This document shows positions 40,701 through 49,500 of a stretch of DNA of 64,000 bases, one piece after another. The DNA is from Paragordius varius. Its lineage: Eukaryota; Nematomorpha. Numbering within the stretch: position 1 is the stretch's first letter; the number at the start of each line of letters is the position of its first letter. Location: positions 11,470,001 through 11,534,000 of the forward strand of contig OZ176053.1 in assembly GCA_964247055.1 (NCBI GenBank), in the 5' to 3' direction. Below the pieces are notes generated by a model, which saw nothing but the letters and a program-made list of their open reading frames with translations, was not told where the DNA came from and ran no database searches. The position numbers were made by a program, and so were the translations under genes.

Positions 40701-40998
40701 TGGATCCAAATCTCCTGATATTTTGTTTTTATATTAGCGTCCTTTGAAGTCAAATGGTTTTTAAGTTCAAGCCCCGCCGCCATACGTATATGGACAGGCA
40801 AATCTTCTCGCCCAATAACATTGGACAACTCTGTTAAAAAAGAAGGCTAAAATTTATTCAATAAGATATACTAAATTATTTTGGGCAGCTTGCCTTAAAT
40901 AATTTTCTGCTTGCTGTAACTCATCCCGATCTAATTCTATTATATCACAAATCACCTGGGGACACAAACTTTGACAAAATACTAACTAATTCTTCCAT
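25710..40998 (-). CDS. KPNB1: Importin subunit beta-1 (karyopherin beta-1), complete, 23 exons
   Basis: Exons in transcript order: 40956-40998, 40872-40930, 40664-40846, 40396-40593, 39672-39745, 38848-38920, 38703-38762, 38497-38586, 37732-37879, 36727-36839, 35726-35903, 34419-34544, 32531-32649, 32000-32163, 31134-31294, 29862-29947, 29277-29469, 28794-28876, 28458-28565, 27758-27926, 27115-27186, 26280-26394 and 25710-25881. All junctions are GT-AG and the lengths sum to 2787 nt (928 residues; human 876). Importin beta-1 is a HEAT-repeat superhelix that carries importin-alpha cargo through nuclear pores and is released by RanGTP. Conserved pieces include [89 protein letters not shown] and FVNTLRESC. 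Introns 1 and 2 are each 25 nt; others reach about 1.8 kb and hold MITEs. Confidence 0.97.
27955..28203. mobile_element. Degenerate inverted-repeat element, family F, in KPNB1
   Basis: The left side reads ATTATACAGACAAAATTC and the right side has a weak inverse (TTTTTCGTTTAGTCATATAA). The pattern follows the better copy at 57841-58083 but divergence is high. Confidence 0.3.
30086..30300. mobile_element. Degenerate inverted-repeat element, family F, in a KPNB1 intron
   Basis: TTATACGGATTAAATATATA on the left is mirrored by TATATATTTATACGTTTTAA then CCGTATAA on the right. The internal CCTTAATTTTTCCTATATAA matches the copy at 57841-58083. Confidence 0.5.
30413..30704. mobile_element. hAT-like short element in a KPNB1 intron
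   Basis: The ends are AAGGATGTCCAA on the left and TTGGACACCCTT on the right, inverted with one mismatch. The right subterminal region is GC-rich (ATGCGGTCCGCATG). The AGGGGTGTCCAAC-type end is common among hAT transposons; the assignment is inferred. No transposase is seen. Confidence 0.45.
31803..31849 (-). pseudogene. Partial duplicate of the 3' end of KPNB1 exon 14
   Basis: On the minus strand this reads [14 protein letters not shown]. The 3' end of exon 14, about 150 bp upstream in the transcript, reads [15 protein letters not shown]. One codon is missing but the frame is otherwise open. The donor GT is replaced by AT and no upstream acceptor is obvious, so it is probably a dead exon copy in the intron. 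Confidence 0.6.
32680..33914. mobile_element. TIR element, family G (copy 2), in a KPNB1 intron, with an insertion
   Basis: Colinear with 23322-24353, with ends AATTAGACAATAATTTTTGA and AAGTTGTCTAGTGTTAT. It is longer because a palindromic element of about 180 bp lies inside it near 33454-33633. KPNB1 runs on the opposite strand. No coding capacity is seen. Confidence 0.6.
33454..33633. mobile_element. Palindromic MITE nested in family G copy 2
   Basis: Arms of about 65 bp are inverted: TTTTTCGTTATGGGTATAAA and TAATGGAAAAAACACGAGCT on the left are mirrored by AAAACTC... TTTTTTCCATCCTTTACCAT and TTATAACCATTTAACGAAAA on the right. The segment is absent from the sister copy of the host element. 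End positions are approximate. Confidence 0.6.
34587..34874. mobile_element. MITE, family C (copy 3), in a KPNB1 intron
   Basis: The left arm begins TACCATTTACAATTCAAATT and holds tandem copies of AATTCACCCTCGAACAATG. The right arm (GGTGAATTTGAATTGTTCAT) lacks the final inverse. It lies about 40 bp before the acceptor of KPNB1 exon 12 on the minus strand. Confidence 0.7.
37937..38172. mobile_element. Palindromic MITE beside KPNB1 exon 9
   Basis: Two arms of about 80 bp are inverted: AATGCGTACAAATATAAAAA to TCTTTATCGAAAAAA on the left, and TTTTTTCGATAAAGACTTTA to TTTGTACGCATTTTAGCTTG on the right, around a central spacer. A 16-bp direct repeat, AACTTATCTACGTAAC, sits near both outer sides (about 37873 and 38171). 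The left repeat contains the real exon 9 acceptor. Confidence 0.6.
40847..40871 (-). other. 25-nt intron (KPNB1 intron 2)
   Basis: On the minus strand it begins GTATATCTTA and ends ATTTTAG. Reading through hits a stop. Removing it joins AAQNNL to [10 protein letters not shown], matching human AAVENLPTFLVEL in frame. Confidence 0.93.
40931..40955 (-). other. 25-nt intron (KPNB1 intron 1)
   Basis: On the minus strand it begins GTGATTTGTG and ends AGAATTAG. Using this acceptor gives [16 protein letters not shown], which aligns without gaps to human TVSPDRLELEAAQKFL. An alternative acceptor six bases earlier (19-nt intron) stays in frame but adds two residues. Confidence 0.9.
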
Positions 40999-41024
40999 GC
41001 GCACATTTGAATTATAAGTTTAAC

Positions 41025-41109
41025 CTGTAAATGTCTTAACATATGTCCTCTGATTGCGGCACGCAAATAACTGTACACCAAATAATGTGCAATACCAAAT
41101 ATTTTTGCC
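41025..41109 (-). other. GC-raised leader segment just upstream of KPNB1
   Basis: This 85-nt stretch is markedly less AT-rich than its surroundings and lies 26 nt upstream of the KPNB1 start codon. It follows an acceptor-like TTTTAG and is open in one frame (K-I-F-G-I-A-H-Y-L-V-Y-S-Y-L-R) that ends overlapping the KPNB1 ATG region. It is probably 5' UTR with an upstream open frame. A separate exon is possible but I see no homology. Confidence 0.35.
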
Positions 41110-41286
41110 CTAAAATTGTACTATTAAATAACAAATTAGAATAATTTCCTTAATATATTATTTTTTAGTTAAATTCGATAAATGTGGTAATTTCAATATG
41201 TGGCAGGAAAGTGATTTTTTTTATTTTCTTAGTTTGTAAAGTATTAGAAGCTGAAGTTTTTGCCTCATACATAAATATCTAATATA

Positions 41287-42078
41287 GGGTCGGGTGATAA
41301 AAAAGTCGCACTTGACTTGTAAGCCAAGCGTGGCAAGTTGAGCAAGATTACTTAAGCCAGCAAGTGACTTGAAGATCGGTGATAAAAAAAACACTTAAGT
41401 CAACTCTTTTGTTTATGAATGTAACAGTTTTTTGCCACCCAATTCGAATTTTATGGAAACTTTTTTGATCATTTTCAGCTAAAATATATGAAATAAGGCA
41501 CAAATAGATAAATAATAAAAACTTCGAAATAAATTTATGATGAAACAAATTCTTTACATTGGTTAATAGTGAAGTTTTGCTTATAAACTAAGATTTGAAA
41601 TTTTACAAGATTAATATTTAATTATTAATTTTAAGAAATTTTCGAGATTCAATTTTTTTTGCGGTCACGGAATTGATATATTTAGCATATTTTTATCCAT
41701 GTTATTAAATATTAGCAGAGTTTATCTATAAATTTATCTTCTTTTATATCCACCCAATGAATAAATTAATTAGCCAAAGTTTATAAAATTAACAACTTAT
41801 AGCATTAACAAAGGTTTGAATTACATATAAAACCTAAATTTTATACATAGTTTCCAGAATAATTTTATCCATATTTTTAAATCTGTCAAGTGTGCCCTAC
41901 ACCACACTTGCAAAATCTTTAAGTTTTACTTGATCATATGATTTTTTATCACCTCCTTGTCAAGTTTTCTTGCTTGACTTAAGTCGTGTAATGTTAAATT
42001 TTTTTTATCACATGAAAGCAAGCCATGACTTGAAAAACTTGCAAGTCAAGTCAAAAAAATTTTTTTATCACCCGACCC
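41287..42078. mobile_element. Harbinger-like non-autonomous TIR element, family D (copy 1)
   Basis: The ends are GGGTCGGGTGATAAAAAA and its exact inverse, flanked by the 3-bp duplication ATA. Several CAAGTCAAGT-type subterminal repeats lie inside both ends. Length is 792 bp with no transposase. A 3-bp target duplication and GGG-starting ends fit PIF/Harbinger; that class is inferred. Confidence 0.8.
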
Positions 42079-42175
42079 ATACATGCACTATTATATATAT
42101 AAAGAGACAAAAGAATATCCATTTATGTTAATATAAATTGGATATATAAGCATCTGGAATTTATTTTTTTGTTAA

Positions 42176-42826
42176 ATGAAAATAATAATCGGCGTTTTGC
42201 CATTACTGTTGATACTTTTTCTAGGAAAGCACAGTGCTAGCTCGCCTCTAAGTTCACTTTGCATAACATGTCACCTGTGAGGGCAATACCTTTGTCAAGA
42301 TTGAACGTATTGGCAGATTAATTACATAATGAAATTAGCTATTAAGGTATTCTGCAATAAAAACTTGATACCCGCCCAGTCTACTAATAAGAAAAGGTGG
42401 CATGAGTGCTGTGTTTTTATGGAGTGTGTACCTAAGCAGAGCCTTATTTTTTGACTAGTGATGAATATTTTATTCAAAAACTATGAGCGGGCCAATTAAA
42501 GAATGTATACAGTGAAACGGCTACATTGCGCAAAAGGATAGTGTCGACGAGAAAGCCGCCTTCAGTAACTAAATTCAAGAAAGGTTGATACGTGGGGGAC
42601 TGTTTGTGGTTGTCTGCATTTAATACCTTGTTAGGGGTAAATAATTCATATTACATCATAATCATTTAATTAATCTTTGCTGTATTATGTTTTACTTTGT
42701 ATAATAATAGTTAAAATCAAAAAAGGAGTGGCTCCACCTGCCCTAAAAGGTGTGAAAGCGCAGAAATGTGGTAGGGGCGTCATAGACAGTGGCTGTAGGG
42801 AGAGTGCCTGTCACATCCTTTCCTAG
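42176..42826 (+). CDS. Candidate small cysteine-rich secreted protein, splicing unresolved
   Basis: An ATG at 42176 opens a clear signal peptide (MKIIIGVLPLLLILFLGKHS) followed by SSPLSSLCITC and a GTGAGG donor at 42277. Downstream, 42347-42427 (after TTAAG, before GTACCT) reads VFCNKN...KKRWHECCVFMEC. A terminal frame to the TAG at 42824-42826 reads KCGRGVIDSGCRESACHILS. The whole island is GC-raised and lies between two transposons. The cysteine pattern suggests a disulfide-rich secreted peptide, but I match no family and could not fix a unique exon chain; more than one short intron may be involved. A pseudogene is possible. Confidence 0.35.
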
Positions 42827-42980
42827 ATACTTGGATTATTAAATCAGCAAAGGCAAGTGTATTTTTTTAAAAATCAAAGAAAATAAGTGAACACCAATTA
42901 AACTATTAATTATAACTTGTTTTTTAATTAATACTTCCAATTCTATAATTACAATTATCTTATTTAATTATTATAATTAT

Positions 42981-44530
42981 TTAATACTTCTATTCGAATT
43001 GGGGTATCTCAATACCCCCAATACTTAAGTTGATATTTAAAAAAAATTACAGAAAAAACGGTTCTAATTTAAAGCTTCTATCATCATAAAAATTATAGAA
43101 ATACCAGAACAATAAATAAATGGTTTTGTAAAAAAAATTCCGTATCATACTAGTACTGACGCCATTTTTATTTCACAATATTTTTGCAAAATATAGTTTT
43201 TATTTGATTCTAAGTATTAAATTAACTTCACTTTTTTATTAAAACATTTAACACTGTAAACATAAGTGGTATATTTTGCATTATTTTATATTTAGCATAT
43301 TCACATACATATGCAATGTTGGCTATATTTTTACCTTTAGTTTACCTCGAAGTAATATCAAGTATATTGGGTCGGGTGATAAAAAAATTTTTTTGACTTG
43401 ACTTGCAAGTTTTCAAGTCATGGCTTGCTTTCATGTGATAAAAAAAATTTAACATTAGTCGACTTAAGTCAAGCAAGAAAACTTGATAAGGAAATGATAA
43501 AAATCATATGTTCAAGTAAAACATAAAGATTTTGCAAGTGTGGTAGGGCACACTTGACAGATTTAAAAATATGGATAAAATTATTTTGGAAACTATTTAT
43601 ATACAAAATTTAGGTTTTATATGTAATTCAAACCTTTATTAATACTATAAATTGTTAATTTGATAAATTTTGGCTAATAAATCTATTCATTGGGTGGATA
43701 CAAAAGAGGATAAATTAGAAAAACTCTGCTAATATTAAAAAACATGGCACATAAAAATATGCTAAATATATCAATTCCGTGACCGCAAAAAAAATTGGAT
43801 TCTAGAAAATTTCTTAAAATTAATAATTAAATATTAATCTTGTAAAATTTCAAATCTTCGTTTATTAAAAGCAAAACTTCACTTTTATCTAATGTAAAGA
43901 ATTTATTTCATCATAAATTTATTTCGAATGTAATGCTTATAATCAATTAAAAATGATTATGTTATATTGTATAAACATCTTCCCATTATATTTGCAAATG
44001 GACATCAAACAAAATGAGTAGTGTGGAATAATGGACAGTGTTTTAAGGGCGAATGGTTTCATCAATCTAAAAATTATTACCAGGCTCACAATTTAAAAAA
44101 CTCTATAATATTATATAAGATACGTGCCAGTGAGTTTGAAAAACTTTAATAAATGCATATTGTATTTATTGTTTATCTTTTTGTGCCTTATTTCATAAAT
44201 TTTAGCTGAAAATGATCAAAAAAATTTGCATAAAATTCGAATTGGATGGCAAAAAACTGTTACATTCATAAGCAAATACTTGTCTTTATCACCAATCTTC
44301 AAGCGTACACTTTCTGGCTTAAGTAATCTTGCTCAACTTGCCACGCTTAGCTTACAAGTCAAGTGCGACTTTTTATCACCCCACCCATTGAATGAATGTA
44401 ATATCGCAAACTTTTGCCATCAATTTATTCCATATTTTTCGAAATATTTAATTTTAAACAAGCCTGGAGTATCAAGCGACCCCAATTTTAATCGAAGGAC
44501 TGAAATGAATGTGTTGTATCAAAGTATTAA
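42981..44530. mobile_element. TIR element, family E (copy 2), interrupted by a family D insertion
   Basis: Ends TTAATACTTCTATTC and its partner (GTATCAAAGTATTAA) match 17455-17993, as do internal blocks such as GGGGTATCTCAATACCCC, TGACGCCATTTTTATTT, AAGTAATATCAAGTAT and CGAAGGACTGAAATGAATGT. The element is split at 43369-44386 by a family D copy. Without that insertion its length would be close to the uninterrupted copy. Confidence 0.8.
43369..44386. mobile_element. Harbinger-like TIR element, family D (copy 2), inverted relative to copy 1
   Basis: Ends are GGGTCGGGTGATAAAAAA and its inverse (TTTTTATCACCCCACCC, one change), flanked by the 3-bp duplication ATT. The body is the reverse complement of 41287-42078 plus about 230 bp of extra internal sequence near 43930-44180, so copy 1 is probably a deletion derivative. 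An open frame of 117 codons at 44226 crosses the end of the element and looks incidental. Confidence 0.8.
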
Positions 44531-44586
44531 TAAATTTAATATTATGAAAGGAGACAGGATAGATCAGCCCAGCATCTGAGCTAAGG

Positions 44587-46525
44587 TAATTTGATAGGCC
44601 AATAAAACTAAAAAGGCTTTCTTTTTATTAATTTCCTACCAATTTAATAGCGCGCTGACGGATTGGTTTGTGAATAAATCAATAGTTGGAGCGTTAAATT
44701 CATCAGCGTTCCGATCAAACGCACAACTGAAAAAGTTGACTCATCATATGAATATTTCCTTTATTTATTTTATTGAGTTTATTTTGCTTGCTAATTTGCA
44801 TTTTAAATTTAATTTTATTACGGAATTCGATTTGAAACAAAGCAAATTGTAAAGTCATTGCTGAACGGGGCCTTTACCACCCCAATGACGATTCCAATAT
44901 GATTTCATATGTAAACCTATTATCTATTGCAAATAAAATGTATTTACGGTCTTTAGTGTATTTTACAAAAAAAGTTAAATGGTATATAACATTATCTGCC
45001 AAGTAATTTTACGGTTTTGTGATAACTTTGTAGTTATGATAAATTATCTTGTTGTTTAAATTGGATTTCTGAGTATTTATATAGATGAGTTATGTTCACA
45101 CTTCCGGCAGTCGGATACCGACAGCGTCGCGCTATTCCAAAGTTAATTATAGTTCGGTGGTGCGGCCCACGAATTTTGTTGACTGTTATTTAAACAGTCT
45201 GTAAAAAATTAACAATTTCAAAATTTATCGATATGTTAAAAATATTTTAGCAAACAAGAAATTTTTCGTTAATACTTTATCGTTTATTTTTTTAATATTT
45301 CACTTCAAAAAAAATTTCCAATAAATATATGAATAAATATAAAAAGGAAAGGTGTCACTTGTTTTAAGACGCGCAACTGTTTGGCCTCTTCAATGCTGTT
45401 TAATTATTTAGATTAAGTGAGTCAACAGTTCGGAGCTGTTTCATATATTAAAGCTGTGAAGAAAACCGCACTGAACGCGTCATTAAAAACACTATTAGAA
45501 TGCTGTGATTTGTCAGTACAAAGATTGCCTTATCATTTGAAAAGTTATGAAAAGATTATCTACACACTTACTCCTCTTATATAACAAACAATATATATAT
45601 GCTTTCATGAATGTAAATTAATTTTTATATAAAACATGGGTTTTAGAGGATAAGGTTAAAATTTTGATAAGGCTGCTACAGTTTGTCAAAAAATTGTACG
45701 ATTCTGGCTAAAGCCAACCGGATACTTTGACTATATATCGTTTGAATACAGTAAATAACTTGTTAAATAATAATAATAATCGTATAATATCAAAAAAATC
45801 TCATAGAGTTACAGCCCTAACCAAATTGATCTTGATCAATGGCATCATATATATGTATTATTTATATATATAATTGGAAGGCTTAATTTTTTAGAAGATA
45901 AGTATGGAGGTATGATTAATATTTGAGGGAATTGCGATATTTAAAATTTTAGTATGTTCATATATAAACAATAATGCTCATATCATCATCTCCTTTATCG
46001 GATAGACTTTTAAGTTATATATGCATTGATACTTAAAAGTTTTACAAAATCCATATAAATTTTTAATTTTTTATTGAGTCAATATTCTAGAATAATATTA
46101 AGTATCCAGAATTTTCCATAGGATACTCTATATATTTTTCTCAAATAAATTTTGGTAATACACATAATATTTGTTATCGTAGAAATAACGCATTATTTAC
46201 AATTTTATTGGGTGAGTAAAATGATGTAATTAGCAATCATCAATAAATATCGTTAATGTTAAAACTTTATATGGATATTGATGAGTAGCTCGCTTTCAAT
46301 ACACTTTATATATTATCATAAAATTTAGGAGTTTGCAAAATTATTTTAAGCGTAAATACCGGAAGTAATAAAATGATATTACAAGGATGTTTAACAAATA
46401 ATTTGTTCTACTTTGTATCTGCATATTATGCCACGTATCCAAAAAATAGATAAAACATCTAAATGTTTTTGAGCCATATAATTATTTTATAATTAATTTT
46501 ATATAACTTTTATCTTTGTTTCGAT
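44587..46525. other. Interval with little recognisable content
   Basis: Apart from the possible exon at 45429-45584, I see only AT-rich sequence and a short GC-raised patch at 45104-45190. Confidence 0.45.
45429..45584 (+). CDS. Possible terminal exon, unrecognised
   Basis: After an acceptor-like CAACAG, 51 codons stay open to TAA at 45582-45584, in a GC-raised stretch. The frame includes A-L-N-A-S-L-K-T-L-L-E-C-C-D-L-S-V-Q-R-L and ends Y-T-L-T-P-L-I. I recognise no family and find no partner exon upstream, so this could be part of a host gene or an old transposon. Confidence 0.2.
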   Translation, partial: FGAVSYIKAVKKTALNASLKTLLECCDLSVQRLPYHLKSYEKIIYTLTPLI

Positions 46526-49500
46526 ATGTGGAAATATATAGTCTTAATTTTATCAATCATTACCGGTGTTTTGGTAATTCATGGCTTTATTAATAAAGGT
46601 AAATTAATTGATTTAATAACATAAGGGATAATTTTATATTGATGCATTAAATTTTTTGATAGTGACAAATTATTTTAGGTTTTAATATAAATAAAAACGT
46701 ATGTGTTAGTTTTTTTAATATACTATCACTTATTATAAATTATAATATTGACCGAATACATAGCAACTGAAAATGAATTTGAATTATGTTTAATATTAAA
46801 CGGGTATTAAAACAAATATTTCATTAGTAATCAGGGCCAAAGAAATTTTAAAAATTAATAAATAATGATAAAAGAATTTATTTATTCGTGTTTTAATAAA
46901 TATAATTTCGTGCATTATAAAAAAATACTTAATTCGGATCATCGCTTTATTATAAATATAGATTAATAAACATACTATATTTTTTTAACTGTTATCATTT
47001 TAGGTTTTTAAATTAATATTCAAATATACTTTTTGCGATTAAAAAAGATCGAATAAAAATATTTCATATCCAGTCTTTGCTTAAACGTTAGGGATTGTAC
47101 TGTCACATTGTAATTATTGAGCTTTTTAATGTTTGAAAAAATATCGATAGTTAATATAATTAAATATGCCTCTACATTAAATCTTACTATTAAATTTTTA
47201 GAATTTTCCAAATAACCCATTTAAAGCACCATTATTATAAGAATAATAATATTTTATTTTAAACAACAACTGAAATTAAATAAAGTTCGCAACAATAATC
47301 CCGTAGTTTTATATAATTGTTAATTTAAATCCGATTCTTTCTATTCAAAGCACCACTATAGCAGATTATCTGTTAAAACAGCTGTACACTTTTAATTTTA
47401 TTGACACTACGGTTTAATTTAAATATTTAAGAAGGGTCAATATTTTGAGGGTCAAATTTGAAATTATATTTATCATATATTGTAGAAGAGTTATCAAAGG
47501 TATGTATATTATTGTTAAGATTTAATATATTTAACGTTTAATTTTAAGCGTCAAAGTTAAATACGCCGATCTCAATTACAAAAAAAAAGAAAATAATCCA
47601 AACTAAAATATGCTGACAAATTATATGTTTATAATTTGCTTACTAACTTGCCTATTTTGAAATGTGCCAAATTTAGGACCAAAAAAGTAGTTTTTAATTT
47701 TAGTGCTTTCAGACTTCAAAATATGGGACGTGGCATATAAAGAATAAATAAACACCTGAGTTTAAGCATCAGCTGTTATTAAATATTTAAAATAATATTT
47801 TTGCACGATTAAATGAATATACTTTTGTGTTTTAACACTTAGGTTCAATATTAAAAAAGTGGAGCATGTAAAACGGAAAAAACAGAATATAATCAAAAGT
47901 ACGCAATAAAATCTCGCCAAAATTTATATTACGGGTTTTAAAAGGTGAAAAATTTTACCTAAGCATAAGTTTTGTCTAAAATTTTTCCACACTTACTTCT
48001 GGTTTGTTAAAACATGTAATTAATTCGTTCACTCCCTAAATAAATCAACAAAAAATTTAAGTTTATATTTCAAATAACATTACACAACTTATCTTTTATA
48101 ATTATTAAGTTTGGTTTATTTTTATCATAAATTTTCAGAATTTTGATAATTTTGTTTATAATTTATAACTACCGTTTATTAATAAAAATATTTTTTTTTG
48201 TAAACATCTTCTAATGTACACCATGCTTATAACTCATCGAAATCAGAATATTAAATAAAATTTGCACAAGGCATGTTAAATTGTTTTAATACTTATTATA
48301 AGGTTTAACAGTCCATTACCTTTTGGGGCAGTTTTATATGACAGAGGTTTTAAATTGGAATATCCTAAAAAGTATTTAAGGTATTTAGCCGATTTCAAAA
48401 ATATGTTTAGTCTTTTTGGCACATTAAAAAAATTTTTTTATTAATGTAAAATCGTAGAAATTATCGTTTCAAACTTTTTTGTCGCCATTTTATATATATT
48501 TTTTTAAAATCGTTAATGCACAGGAAAATATTGTATATTATGGTTCAAACATGTAAATAATAATTTTAAAAAGCTTCAGACTACATTTTACCAGCAAAAC
48601 TTGATAAATTTGGATTTTAATATCAGCTGTTTATTTCAATCGTGTTTTGTAGCTGTCCCAATTTTAGGCTCTAGAAGTCACAAATCTGTAAAAATTATAA
48701 GTTATAATCCAATACATAAGAACAATGTTTGATAATTAAATTAACTAAAATTACTCAAAACTCTAGTTAAATTGCGGAGCTCTGTGATATAAAACTAGCC
48801 CAAAATGTAAATTAGGAAAAAAAGGTGAAAAGGCACTAAAGTGTTAAGTAAACCAGTTTGGCCATTAAATTAAAACAATTAAAATTTACATTTACTTGTA
48901 TGATATGTTAATTGGTTAGAGCGTCCATTTCTATGGATAAGAAATTAAACCCCCGTAACTGCATAATTTATGCATCAATCACTGTCAGCCTTCGGCATGC
49001 GAATTGTATGATACAAATTTAGTCCTTACTCTTAAAAAATATAATGTAGTATAATTTTTATATATATTTTACGTTAAGACGATGTTTCCGATTATGGTTT
49101 ATGTTAATGAAAGTGGTGTCCCTGAATGCACAAATAATCATTACGAATTAATACCATTCGCTAATTTCTACAGTACTAGTAAGTTATTTTCTATGATGTT
49201 TCTGTAAAAAAATATATAAAAACTGAGATAACATTAAAATTGAGACTTATATTGGGAGGCTAAGGATTCCCCAAGTCGATACCTTTTCGCACGGGTAATA
49301 TAATTTAAAAGGGTTGATATTTAATATGACAAATATTTTTCACTTTCTTTCCCATTAATCACCTTGATTATCTAGGCCGCCAAAACTGTGGTGACCTGTA
49401 ATTGAGTCTTCCCGTTAATACAAATATTTTATAATAAATGTAACACTCATTTTAAAAATATAGGTGTAAAATTGTTTTCATACAATATCTTTTTATATTT

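Noticed and set aside
44226-44579. Open frame of 117 codons
   Set aside because: It runs across the end of a Harbinger-like element into the host element, so it is a chance reading of repeat DNA.
48908-48960. tRNA-like stretch with GGTTAGAGCG
   Set aside because: The anticodon arm has a four-base loop and the T-arm sequence is missing, so it is at most a tRNA-derived relic.
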